NCBI GenBank assembly: GCA_964017155.1
Contig: OZ024862.1
Coordinates: 37,735,675-37,799,674, forward strand
Reading direction: 5' to 3'
Source: Oasisia sp. SBJ-2009
Lineage: Eukaryota; Annelida; Polychaeta; Sabellida; Siboglinidae
DNA length: 64,000 nucleotides
Shown here: one piece after another, positions 55,601-62,711 of the stretch
How positions within the stretch are numbered: position 1 is the stretch's first letter
Layout: every line of letters begins with the position of its first letter
The notes under the pieces: model-generated
Told to the model about the DNA's origin: nothing
What the model saw: the letters and a program-made list of their open reading frames with translations, nothing else
Database searches by the model: none
Made by a program: the position numbers and the translations under genes

Positions 55601-56596
55601 GAGTACATTACACAGGGCCTTGGCAATGTCCCCGCTACAAACACACATCATTCAATAATAGAGTACATTATATACGGTGTTGGCACTGTCCCCGCTACAA
55701 ACACACATCATTCAATAATATAGTACATTACATAGGGCGTTGGCACTGTCCCCGCTACAAACACACATCATTCAATAATAGAGTACATTACATAGGGCGT
55801 TGGCACTGTCCCCACATCATTCAATAATAGAGTACATTACATAGGGCGTTGGCACTGTCCCCACTACAAACACACATCATTCAATAATAGAGTACATTAC
55901 ATAGGGCGTTGGCACTGTCCCCGCTACAAACACACATCATTCAATAATAGAGTACATTACATAGGGCGTTGGCACTGTCCCTGCTACAAACACCCATCAG
56001 CAATAAAGTACTCAGAATACTTTGTTTGATTCTACTACCCATGTTAGATTAGGCGGTAATTCTTAGCAGACAGTTTGCTGAATTGAGTGTTTTGAAAGTT
56101 AGAACATGGTGACTATGACAAATATCAAAGAATGTTTACTGTTTAGTGAAACTAATGGAATTGTTTATAAACTGAACGTCTTGTTCATTTGTTGCATATT
56201 ATACATTCAAATTGCAAACATTATGAGAAAAAGAAAACTTGCAAAAGAATAACAACCTGAACCGTCCAGTCTGATGAAACTCTTCACTGATATGCTCAGT
56301 TCGCTACTGATTACCTGTTAACAGTCTATAAATTACTGTAATCAATATGTATCTGTCAGGGCCCACCAGTTTTACAATAGAACCTGTAGGCTCATTCAGT
56401 CAGGGCAATAACACTGGCCTAGTCAACTTTAGCTGTAACTTATACACATCTCGGAAACACATGCTCTGAAGCTACCTGTGTATAGGGGTGTCTGACTTGA
56501 CGTATTCATTCTGTAGTACTTTGATACACATCTTGAGCTGTGCTGTGATGCCCGCCTTGATCCTTGCCTGCTTTCTGGGCTCATCCTCTGGCAAAC
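38937..56596 (-). CDS. PLEKHM1-like RUN / Rubicon-homology adaptor, 5' end not found
   Basis: Sixteen - strand exons join with consistent phases (56476-56596, 54056-54134, 53653-53700, 53211-53306, 52343-52422, 51911-51981, 49782-49913, 47406-48719, 46693-46778, 44794-44871, 44052-44154, 43337-43459, 42372-42484, 41365-41481, 39884-40054, 38937-39086), about 960 residues. Exons 1-7 encode a RUN domain closest to that of PLEKHM1 (for example TDIGMCRAWIRLALNEGLL and LQLSCNSSVLNVWTTAPLII). Exon 8 is a long disordered linker. Exon 10 carries an LIR-like DEFVVL. Exons 11-16 form the cysteine-rich Rubicon-homology domain ([61 protein letters not shown]). Known relatives link RAB7 and HOPS to LC3 during lysosome fusion. 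No PH domain, present twice in vertebrate PLEKHM1, was found. Rubicon or DEF8 kinship is an alternative for the C-terminal half. The start codon must lie in an exon I did not identify. Confidence 0.85.
39884..40054 (-). CDS. PLEKHM1-like exon 15 (zinc-binding core)
   Basis: Acceptor GACTTTAG|GACTTACTG, donor ATACAG|GTGAGT, phase 0 both sides. Encodes DLLQIHDNQFAHKLQKVIQF, then [20 protein letters not shown] and PQVIYPFQLDVTIQ, matching the CxxCxxKGFxCExC signature. Confidence 0.9.
40060..40252 (-). mobile_element. SINE, copy 4 (5'-truncated)
   Basis: Reverse-oriented copy in a PLEKHM1-like intron, starting 6 bp from an exon. It shows AGCGCAGTACCCAATCCTCA, CAACTTCTCTGGGAA and ATCCACCACTGTCTATAGCC. 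The tRNA-like head is missing. Another short fragment of the family lies at about 40738-40790. Confidence 0.75.
41365..41481 (-). CDS. PLEKHM1-like exon 14
   Basis: Acceptor GGTTACAG|CTGCGA; donor CTAGTG|GTCTGT (weak but in phase 0). Encodes LRLVKSYLFTCKQCVADELR, RRVSPREYLYEDIHLYSLV, aligning with the helical middle of Rubicon-homology domains (Rubicon itself has a similar EDLHLYSL). Confidence 0.85.
42372..42484 (-). CDS. PLEKHM1-like exon 13
   Basis: Acceptor GCGATACAG|TGTGC, donor AGCAGG|GTAAGA. Encodes VCKQNLDFLQGTKMAPLINV, QKINRRLYDHINEMNNSR, corresponding to the PLIN(L/V)Q...NxxLY segment of PLEKHM1. Confidence 0.88.
43337..43459 (-). CDS. PLEKHM1-like exon 12
   Basis: Acceptor GGTTTCAG|TCTATG, donor CATAAAG|GTGGGT. 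Encodes [40 protein letters not shown], with the YYCxxCHxxD...IPxRIxHNWD hallmark shared by PLEKHM1, DEF8 and Rubicon. Confidence 0.9.
43585..43872. repeat. (GT)n plus GTGTGGT-type compound microsatellite
   Basis: About 65 bp of GT, then about 220 bp of 8-10 bp units GTGTGTGG/GTGTGTGTGG, in the intron between exons 11 and 12 of the PLEKHM1-like gene. Confidence 0.95.
44052..44154 (-). CDS. PLEKHM1-like exon 11 (first zinc ligands)
   Basis: Acceptor TGTGTTACAG|CAATAT; donor GGAATGT|GTCAGT. Encodes QYEHLVELVGEICHEKGLDM, QNYQCRGCSRPVGM, matching the KGLDxQxxxCxGCSRxxG start of the domain. The splice gives a TTC codon across the junction. Confidence 0.85.
44525..44597. repeat. 22-bp perfect inverted repeat (hairpin)
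   Basis: TTTCAGCACACACCTACCGACT (arms 44525-44546 and 44576-44597, given here in part as CACACACCTACCGACT) flanks a 29-bp loop in an intron. Possibly the remnant of a small palindromic element. Confidence 0.85.
44794..44871 (-). CDS. PLEKHM1-like exon 10 (LIR-like motif)
   Basis: Acceptor CTGTTGCAG|GATTC, donor GACCCA|GTAAGT, phase 0. Encodes DSDVMDEFVVLPSDAGTNIR, VPIVDP. Acidic residues followed by F-V-V-L fit the LC3-interacting consensus (aromatic-x-x-aliphatic). Confidence 0.75.
45425..45896. mobile_element. 472-bp MITE with about 43-bp TIRs (Harbinger-like)
   Basis: Both ends begin GGCCGACTTCGATTGAGCTA in inverted orientation and stay similar for about 43 bp, with GAGTTACTCGCGTAAC-like stretches. 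CTA lies outside each end (45422-45424 and 45897-45899), a 3-bp duplication as in PIF/Harbinger elements. No transposase frame. Located in a PLEKHM1-like intron. A 5-bp CCTAG duplication is an alternative reading. Confidence 0.75.
46091..46684. mobile_element. TAG-ended MITE family, copy A, with 10-bp TSD
   Basis: Starts TAGCCTCAGTTACCC and ends GGCTAAGCGAGACTA; the ends are imperfect inverted repeats (about 11 of 15 between family ends). Flanked by identical GTACCAACCT at 46081-46090 and 46685-46694. The interior repeats a GTGAGGTGGCAGCA-type phrase and is AT-rich. No coding capacity apart from a chance frame. The right-hand duplication overlaps a splice donor of the PLEKHM1-like gene. Confidence 0.8.
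46693..46778 (-). CDS. PLEKHM1-like exon 9
   Basis: Acceptor TATTTTATAG|AGACA, donor CTCACAG|GTTGGT. Encodes TFQDFDSATHPASLGAVDVM, VSVSVTSQ; phases match both neighbours. The donor lies within the target duplication of MITE copy A. Confidence 0.72.
47406..48719 (-). CDS. PLEKHM1-like exon 8 (disordered linker)
   Basis: Acceptor TTCTGTTGCAG|CGATTC, donor AATACAG|GTACGC. Open throughout for 437 codons. It starts basic (HRVKRKHLPLTPPNTPF) and then becomes Ser/Thr/Glu-rich, with about seven degenerate 11-residue repeats (TSSEPSQHVTV, TSVETSQQVVA, TSMEASQQVTM and similar; roughly 47850-48070). Likely a flexible region between RUN and LIR. The + strand frame at 47867-48235 is its shadow. Confidence 0.85.
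49062..49356 (-). mobile_element. SINE, copy 5
   Basis: Reverse-oriented, nearly full length: CAATCCTCAGGACTGCTCAA, GACTTCTCTGGGAAGCATTT and ATCCACCACTGTCTATAGCT, with a degenerate tRNA-like head near 49300-49350. It lies in a PLEKHM1-like intron. Confidence 0.8.
49782..49913 (-). CDS. PLEKHM1-like exon 7 (RUN domain end)
   Basis: Acceptor TTTGTAG|GTTTGTCC, donor TCTGCTG|GTATGT. Encodes GLSNLNLQLSCNSSVLNVWT, TAPLIITGNTDPTQQTLQAV. The LS(F/L)xLSxxSxxLNxWTxxPLxxxG pattern is strongly PLEKHM1-like. Confidence 0.9.
50040..51612. repeat. 16-bp minisatellite, about 98 units
   Basis: Unit TGATC(T/C)ACCTGTGC(C/T)G, filling most of a 1997-bp intron of the PLEKHM1-like gene. On the transcribed strand each unit reads CACAGGT(A/G)GATCACGG, that is, a CAG|GTAGAT or CAG|GTGGAT 5' splice-site look-alike. 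Blocks of C/T variants are clustered, which indicates amplification in segments. Confidence 0.95.
51911..51981 (-). CDS. PLEKHM1-like exon 6 (RUN domain)
   Basis: Acceptor TTGTTACAG|AAATTTC, donor ATTCAAG|GTCAGT. Encodes NFYKRTAYIRDLEQPGIMKT, YIQ, corresponding to the YYxPTAxLRDxE segment of PLEKHM1. Confidence 0.88.
52343..52422 (-). CDS. PLEKHM1-like exon 5 (RUN domain)
   Basis: Acceptor CTCCTAAAAG|GCTTGG, donor ACCTGCAG|GTAGTA. Encodes AWIRLALNEGLLMNYIDAMI, ADSDTC, the highly conserved RAW(L/I)RLALN(D/E)G RUN motif. Confidence 0.9.
53211..53306 (-). CDS. PLEKHM1-like exon 4 (RUN domain)
   Basis: Acceptor GTTCATGCAG|AGTTGC, donor TGTCGG|GTGAGT. Encodes SCWPFLQKFTHKDVILQLTH, LSQINTDIGMCR, matching FWPLL..THKxII..L..L..xNTDxGRCR. 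Confidence 0.9.
53653..53700 (-). CDS. PLEKHM1-like exon 3
   Basis: Acceptor CTGCTTGCAG|TTGTCC, donor ACAGCTG|GTTGGT. Encodes LSSYFGGHSSEVDTQL, a variable loop of the RUN domain. Small (48 nt) but in phase with both neighbours. Confidence 0.75.
54056..54134 (-). CDS. PLEKHM1-like exon 2 (RUN domain start)
   Basis: Acceptor TGTGTTTGTAG|TGGGG, donor ATCAAAG|GTAACA. Encodes GDNANALCNVLEAIFLHQLK, PSIGSK, matching GDANxxCxxLEAxFxHGL. The first 40 or so nucleotides and the acceptor are the founder-like first unit of the 60-bp array that fills the upstream intron. Confidence 0.9.
54092..56005. repeat. 60-bp minisatellite derived from a splice acceptor and exon start, about 32 units
   Basis: Each unit, on the - strand, contains TGTGTTTGTAG|CGGGGACA followed by GTGCCAACGCCCTATGTAAT, nearly the same as the true exon 2 acceptor and its first codons, then about 20 bp of intron. 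Units differ at few positions. The variant trio at 54301/54361/54421 recurs at +540 and +1080 bp, giving a nine-unit higher-order period. One unit near 55810 has lost about 11 bp. A 592-codon + strand frame through the array (60 is a multiple of 3) is an artefact. Confidence 0.95.
56476..56596 (-). CDS. PLEKHM1-like exon 1 as recognised (N-terminal RUN helix)
   Basis: Donor CACAG|GTAGCT. The best acceptor is GCTCGATCTAG|GTTTGCC (phase 1); TTTGCCAG|AGGATG is an alternative. Encodes LPEDEPRKQARIKAGITAQL, KMCIKVLQNEYVKSDTPIH. An in-frame TGA lies about 40 nt beyond the acceptor, so the start codon is in an upstream exon not identified here. Confidence 0.7.
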
Positions 56597-57299
56597 CTAG
56601 ATCGAGCAGAAACTTGAATGACTGCCAGGATCATTGTTTTTCGAACTTCTGCAAATAATGCAGCCACAAATTAAAACCCCTACTTAACCATGCTAAAATG
56701 CACTGGTCAACTATCCCTTTGAGATTCCAAGGTACAAAAGTTTGTGCTGAAAATGAAATGTATAATTAGCAGCATCACACAGTTTTTAGATATACTGTAA
56801 ATGTCTTATCACACCAAAAGCTCTGGATGATTGGCTTTGCAATTACCTACCCATTCCCGGAGAAGGCATTTCACCATACTAGTATTAATTGTAGATGGTC
56901 TTGTTGACATATACTAGTTTCTAGTGCATACATACCCAGCAAACAAGAACCATTTCTGAACCAGTTGGCACATTTCATACTGGTTGATAATTGGTCATCA
57001 CGTGAAAAATTCGTGTCGACACACAAAATTTGTTCATATAATCCGGTGAATTCACGTACGGAGACACATGAATTGAGCCAGCTGAACTTGTGAATTCACG
57101 TACAGAACATGTGAAATCACGGGTCACAGAGCACTGCTGATTTTCCCATTGGCGGCGTTTTGTCAGATTATAAGGAAACTGTACCTGAATTTTTTTATTT
57201 CTACACATGTATGCAGTCACAGTCACTGCAGTCATGTCACTGATATGCTGATCAAGTTTCTTCAAAATCACATATCTCAGGCTCTTTTAAAATACACGC

Positions 57300-57690
57300 A
57301 TGTGCACTAGCTGCCTGTCAATACTGAACACATTTAGCACTTTTTTCTTCATCCACAGGGTCATGTCAGAAAAAATGCTCAAAATCACTACGCCAACCAC
57401 ACTCTGTCTAACACCCATCATTACACTAAAGATACATCATACTCATGGCACTGAATCTACTAGTATGTCAGCCCTACTAGCCCCTACACTACAGCCGGCT
57501 ACTGTACTCATTTCCATTTCCCATAACAATAATTTTTCAAAATCTCAAATGACACAATTATTAAGGTACTACAAAAAATGTATGGGTCAATCCAGGAGGT
57601 CTAACTGTTCTCTGACCCCTGAACGTGGGTCAGTGACAGCGGAAGTTCAAAACTAAATATAAGCCTGTGGCACAGCCACAGCCTGTGGCA
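57300..57690. other. spacer with unassigned open frame
   Basis: A 118-codon + strand frame (57300-57656) has no recognisable domain and ends where MITE copy B begins. Taken as chance. Confidence 0.3.
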
Positions 57691-57693
57691 CCC

Positions 57694-58290
57694 TAGCCTC
57701 AGTTACCCAGACTCCGTGAGGTGGCAGCACTTTTAAGCCCCCTCAACTCCGCCTGGGACAGTATATGGGCTTAAGTTTCTACATCCGGGCAGCCTTACCC
57801 CAGATTAGGGTAGAGACGCTGATTGGCTCTCAGGCCAACTATGAAATAAAAATTTAAATAACGATATAGTTTTACAAGATAATAATATCATATGAAAAGT
57901 ATTCACCATTGAACTTATATTAACACAAAAGTAAGTAAAAATTCAAATTTACCGTTGTTGATAAAATAAGAATTACGGCAGGATTAACCAGTATCCGTGA
58001 GGTGGCAGCATTGTCTCGCCCGACACGGATAGCATACAAATTAAATAAGGAAACCTTTTGATCAAATAATGCTGTATTATAAAAACTATTCAAAATTAAA
58101 CTTATATTAACACAAAATAAATAGAAATACAAATTTGCAGTTGTTTATAAAAATATATATTACGGCAGTGTCCGTGAAGTGGCAGCATTTTATAGATCAC
58201 GGCTGCTACCCAAACAAAAGCCGTTAATGTAGCCAGACTGTCTTCTCGGCGTAGTTCCGCAGCCGACCGACAGTCGGTTAAGCGAGACTA
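57694..58290. mobile_element. TAG-ended MITE family, copy B
   Basis: 597 bp, begins TAGCCTCAGTTACCCAGACT and ends GGTTAAGCGAGACTA. Flanked by GTGGCACCC (57685-57693) and GTGGCACAC (58291-58299), a 9-bp duplication with one mismatch. Highly similar to copy A over its full length, including the CTTCTCGGCGTAGTTC block near the right end. Confidence 0.8.
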
Positions 58291-58679
58291 GTGGCACACG
58301 CACAGGGTCTTCGATAACTTCAGGTTGTGAGTATTATTTAGGTGTTTTATTTGCATCTGCATAATTGTATTGTTAAACAATTATGATACTTCCAAAGTAT
58401 AGAGATGGAGTTGTGCACTGTTACCGGATGATCCTAATAAATTCATGTCGAAGCCCGCAATCTGTGTTTTGGAAGTGGTTCCTTGACATCAACATTGGCC
58501 TCCCCCATCCACGTGATATTGTAAACAAACATGGCGGCGCCTCATCCTCCACGACAGATACTATCGCCAACACTTAAATAAAAAATAATTATTGTAGTTA
58601 TAATATCTATTATAACATATACCATACAGGGAGAAACATAATAGTGGACTTAATCAATACAATAATTAGACACTTGTAT

Positions 58680-59102
58680 AGAGTTCGGACCCACCTCAGT
58701 TGTGCCATCATATTTAACTGTATATTTGCCTATACTTTTATATTGGATTGGATATACGTCAAACTAACTCTATCGTAAACATGTCTAATATCAATATCAG
58801 CATGAATTCCCAGGTATATATAATTATTTATGTTTCACAAATATTGCATTTTGAGACCCAAGTAGGGCTCCGATTTGTGCCAGTCGCAAGTGCAGCGGTG
58901 CATGTGTTACTGCGCCGTGCACAGTTTGTCTATGCCGACCGCACTGTCTTAATTATGTTAGACCTCGATCAACAGTCTACTAAACATAAATATGCGCGTA
59001 CGTGAGCTAGAAGATAATGTTAAATGATTGAATTAACAAAACAAGTATCAAATGTTGGCAAAGATATAGTTGTGTTGACAAAATCGAGGTCGGTCCGAAT
59101 TC
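58680..59102. mobile_element. candidate 423-bp TIR element
   Basis: AGAGTTCGGACCCACCTC at the left matches AGAATTCGGACCGACCTC read inward from the right. ACACTT occurs near both outer flanks. Contains an 85-codon + strand frame of unknown nature. Superfamily not assignable. Confidence 0.45.
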
Positions 59103-59457
59103 TACACTTAATTAAGTATCAATAAATACATCAATTAAAGCCCTGAATCTCTATAATATTTTTATTTTGTTTTCTCATCCACCGTCAACAGCCGCATTAT
59201 AATTACAATATACATTCCAATACAATACAATATAATAAACCTTTATTGTCCCGGACCGGGAAATTCATTTTGTAGACGTTCGTCATAAAAAATATAAAAT
59301 ACAGGAGTAGAGAAGTATAAAAATACAGATAAGATCATTATTAAAACAATATGTATAGATATAAACATTAATCATAATAAAATACAAAACTAATCTATAA
59401 TTGTAAATTACAGTTATAATTGTAATTGTGGTCGTCCTTTCACAAATAACAAATAAA

Positions 59458-59762
59458 ACCGTGACGTTGCAGCATTGTTTGGACCCACACGGATAGCTTA
59501 CAAATTACATGTAAGGATACCTTTTTATCAAATAATGCTGTATTATAAAAACTATTCAAAATTAAACTTATATTAACACAAAATAAATAGAAATACAAAT
59601 TTGCAGTTGTAAATAGAAATAGAAATTACAGCAGGATTAATATCCGTGAAGTGACAGCATTGTTTAGATCATGCGGATTATATTCAAAAGCCGGCGGAAC
59701 ACTAGACTGCATGTCTTCTCGGCGTAGTTAGCAGCCGACCGACAGTCGGTTAGGCGAGACTA
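59458..59762. mobile_element. TAG-ended MITE family, copy C (5'-truncated)
   Basis: Matches the right half of copies A and B, from GTGACGTTGCAGCATTGTTT to GGCGAGACTA, including the CTTCTCGGCGTAGTTAGCAG block. The left terminus is missing. Confidence 0.75.
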
Positions 59763-59801
59763 GCACTTTTTGTGTCTTCTTTATATTTGAAGTACTTTGT
59801 G

Positions 59802-60043
<242 letters not shown>

Positions 60044-60531
60044 TGAAAAAAAATCAATCAATCAATTCTGACAAAATATTTCTAATTAGATTCGTTTTGG
60101 GGTATATATTGTCGGCGGTAAACATAAAAAGTAAATTTATTGCATTATAGATTAAGTATGTAAACATGTTATGTGCTTGCATTGATGTAACGTGGGGATG
60201 ATTGCATATATTTGTCTTTTTAATCAGTGCCCCTTGGTTTTGGATAAAAATATAATAATGTAGATAATTTTGAACAATTAGAACTTGCATATAAATATTA
60301 TGGTGTGCGATGGTGGAATATTTCCAGAGTGCTAAACGGTAAATTATTAATTATATGAATGTTGTGTAGACATGTCATCCATTCAAATAATGCGGGACTG
60401 CCGTCACATGACATGCATTGTTTCTGCGTGACAACCAGTCGAACGTTCGACGTCGAACTCGAAGTACGCGGGCATGTTATATCGCGGCTTCAAGATGTGG
60501 AGGCAGGCCATTCATAAAGGAAAAGCCATAT

Positions 60532-60621
60532 ATGAAGAAAATGATCACAATCTCCGCCATGGCTTTCCTGATGCTTCTGTCCCTATCATCTTCTGTGTCA
60601 ACTGCGGAAGAGGCTTTGTAA
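60532..60621 (+). other. short ORF with signal-peptide-like sequence, status uncertain
   Basis: An ATG-started frame encodes KK followed by a hydrophobic core (ISAMAFLMLLSLSSS) and STAEEA before a stop. This resembles a secretory signal peptide. A nearby + strand frame (60742-60954) has four cysteines, but no splice in phase could be found to join them. Could be chance or a decayed gene. Confidence 0.2.
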
Positions 60622-60984
60622 CTCAAATTTGACTATTCTCTCACAAACGGGCAAAGCACGTAACGGACAAAACCCTACACTGTCACTGATGTCATCATCG
60701 GACACGATGGACAGCAAAGAAGAAGATGTCGACCCATAATTTTGTCCCTGCTGCACAAAGATCTAGGATCGGACTCCTACGTTACCCGAGAACACACGAC
60801 GGACACTTATAATTATTATCGGTGCAATACTCGTTCCAAGCGACCGACGGTGGTAAGGCGAAATGGCTGCAGGAAGGATTGTGCGAATTTCGATGGAACG
60901 ACACCAGACGTCGGATGCGATCCAATTGACGAAGTCGCGGTCACGAGACACTGACGTTAGCTATAATTAGTTATTGGACGTTAA

Positions 60985-61236
60985 AAAGGTAAAGGTATGC
61001 TCTCATAAAAAATTATAGCGCACTATCCAGCCATCGGGACTGCTCAAAGCTATTTACAGTTTGCATATTACTCCCTGTTCAATCAAACACCACCTCAACC
61101 TGGATGGCTGGATTCATGGGAAGAGTTCAACTACGCTGTAATTAATTCGCGAGGACTGCTCGTACAAACGGACACCACTGTCTATAGCCAGGTACTCATT
61201 CATACAGCTGAGTTAACTGGAGCAATGTAATGCAAT
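60985..61236 (-). mobile_element. SINE, copy 6
   Basis: Reverse-oriented: GCGCACTATCCAGCCATCGG, GACTGCTCAAAGC and CACCACTGTCTATAGCCAGG. More diverged than the other copies. Confidence 0.7.
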
Positions 61237-61319
61237 GCAGTGTAGAGAGACAGAGCAAAAGAGCTAGAGGGAGAGAGAGAATGACAGCGAGAAAAAGGAG
61301 GAGTGAGCGAGAGAAAGTG

Positions 61320-61392
61320 GAAGAAAGTGCAATAGAGAGCGAGAGAGAGAGAGAGAAAGAGAAAGAGAAAGAGAAAGAGAAAGAAAGAGAAT
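61320..61392. repeat. GAGA/GAAA purine-rich simple repeat
   Basis: Polypurine tract of GAGA and GAAAGA units, next to a short degenerate repeat of CCCACCAGAATA phrases (61430-61550). Confidence 0.9.
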
Positions 61393-61699
61393 AAAGATAG
61401 CTCACTAGAATATATATAAGCTGCCCACCAGAACAAATACCCCACCAGAAGAGAGATAACCTACCAAAATATACAACCCACCAGAATAAAAATAGCCCAC
61501 CAGAATAAAGATAGGCTTCCAGAATAAAGACAACCCACCAGATAATAAACATCACATTGGATCCCATATCAAGTTGGTTTTAAACATTAGCTAACGTGTG
61601 TAATAATATGGTTTACAATTTTCATTTATATAAAACACAGCTTACAAAAACCAAACTGCCAGGTGGCAGCTATACCTCCTTGCCTATACACATACACGC

Positions 61700-62372
61700 G
61701 CACGGGTACACTTCGCCGCACAAGCTTGTTATAAATTCGGAACTGCAGTAACGTTGTAACTTAGCACTTTCATTTTCCCGGCGTTATAAACGTTCCGTTT
61801 CTGCGCATGCGCGATAAATGTAAACTCATCAGTGTGCAGCAAAAGGCATGAATACTACGGGTTGTTCGTTAGAATGTACATAACCTCTCAGCCAAGTTAG
61901 TTGTCGCAAATTAACATGCGGCAAACCAGTTTTGATAGCAAGTGTAAATCACGTGACTGTAGTGCGCCATAATACGTGACAGTGATTAAAAAAAAATTAA
62001 TATTTTATTGCATTGAACGACATTTTAAGAAACTCTTCGCAGTAATCATCACAGGAGAGTGAACAAACAGCCCGTGGCATTTATACCGAAAATGCTTTGT
62101 TGTTTCGCTGGACATTGATGATTTTACATTTATTGCGCATGCGCAAAATATCCAGCATGCAGCAGGCTCACGAGTCGACAGCAATTCGGAAGTCGGGGAT
62201 TGATTCGTTATAGTCTCGACAGTCGGTCGGCTGCGTAACTACGCCGAGAAGAGTTGAGGGACTTGAAGAGCTGCCGCGTCATGGAGCCTGCATGGGTAAC
62301 CGAGGCTATCGTTACGGTTAGTGTTTTCGTTGTGGCATTTCGAGTGTCGTGCAACTTTTTCGTTTGTTGATC
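61700..62372. promoter_or_regulatory. probable bidirectional promoter
   Basis: CpG-richer than its surroundings. It has two NRF1-type palindromes (TGCGCATGCGCG at 61802-61813 and TGCGCATGCGCA at 62134-62145) and a CLEAR-like E-box TCACGTGAC (61949-61957; consensus GTCACGTGAC). NRF1 sites typify CpG promoters. CLEAR boxes are bound by TFEB-family factors at lysosome and autophagy genes, which fits a promoter for the PLEKHM1-like gene running leftwards. The + strand gene at 62373 starts on the other side. No transcript start is visible directly. Confidence 0.55.
62211..62308 (-). mobile_element. TAG-ended MITE family, 98-bp miniature copy D
   Basis: On the - strand it begins TAGCCTCGGTTACCC, continues GCGGCAGCTCTTCAAG and CCCTCAACTC, then jumps straight to CTTCTCGGCGTAGTTACGCA and ends GACTGTCGAGACTA. 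It therefore keeps both ends and lacks the about 500-bp middle of copies A and B. Flanked by TCGTTA on both sides (62205-62210 and 62309-62314). Confidence 0.75.
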
Positions 62373-62573
62373 ATGATGGACAGCAACCGAAAACTTCAAA
62401 TCATTTCGAGAAGGAATGTGATCGTTGTTGTTATATGTAGTTTTATTGTTATTTTTGGAATTTATTCATATCCCGATCTGCACGCCCTTCTACGGAAAGG
62501 GGAAGAAGTAGCAGAGGCCAGAGCGTTTACGACTCCGACAACAAGTGAACAACACGAGTCGGTGTTGGCCCAG
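62373..62573 (+). CDS. first coding exon of a type II membrane protein (partial)
   Basis: The first in-frame ATG pair starts a frame of 67 codons: a short basic N-terminus (MMDSNRKLQIISRRN), a hydrophobic segment of about 18 residues (VIVVVICSFIVIFGIYSY) and a luminal-type stem (PDLHALLRKGEEVAEARAFT and onward, Thr/Ser/Glu-rich). It ends at GCCCAG|GTACAAG, a good donor in phase 0. The topology is that of Golgi glycosyltransferases or sulfotransferases, but the catalytic part is outside the window, so no enzyme is named. Confidence 0.6.
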
Positions 62574-62711
62574 GTACAAGGTTGGTGACTTTCCAAACTT
62601 GGATGAGTAACCATTCACAGCTTTATCTGAAAACATAATTTGAATGTAGAATATATTTTCTGGAATTGCGTGCTGCCATGTCCGATATGTCAGTTTAAAG
62701 GGAATAACAAC

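Noticed and set aside
54049..55827. 592-codon + strand open frame with 20-residue repeats
   Set aside because: It reads the antisense of the 60-bp exon-derived array; the period is a multiple of 3. The real gene is on the - strand.
57300..57656. 118-codon + strand ORF
   Set aside because: No domain similarity; ends near a MITE boundary; opposite to the surrounding gene.
58529..58577. ATGGCGGCGCC start-like site encoding a 16-residue peptide
   Set aside because: Good initiation context, but the frame closes at once and no in-phase donor was found.
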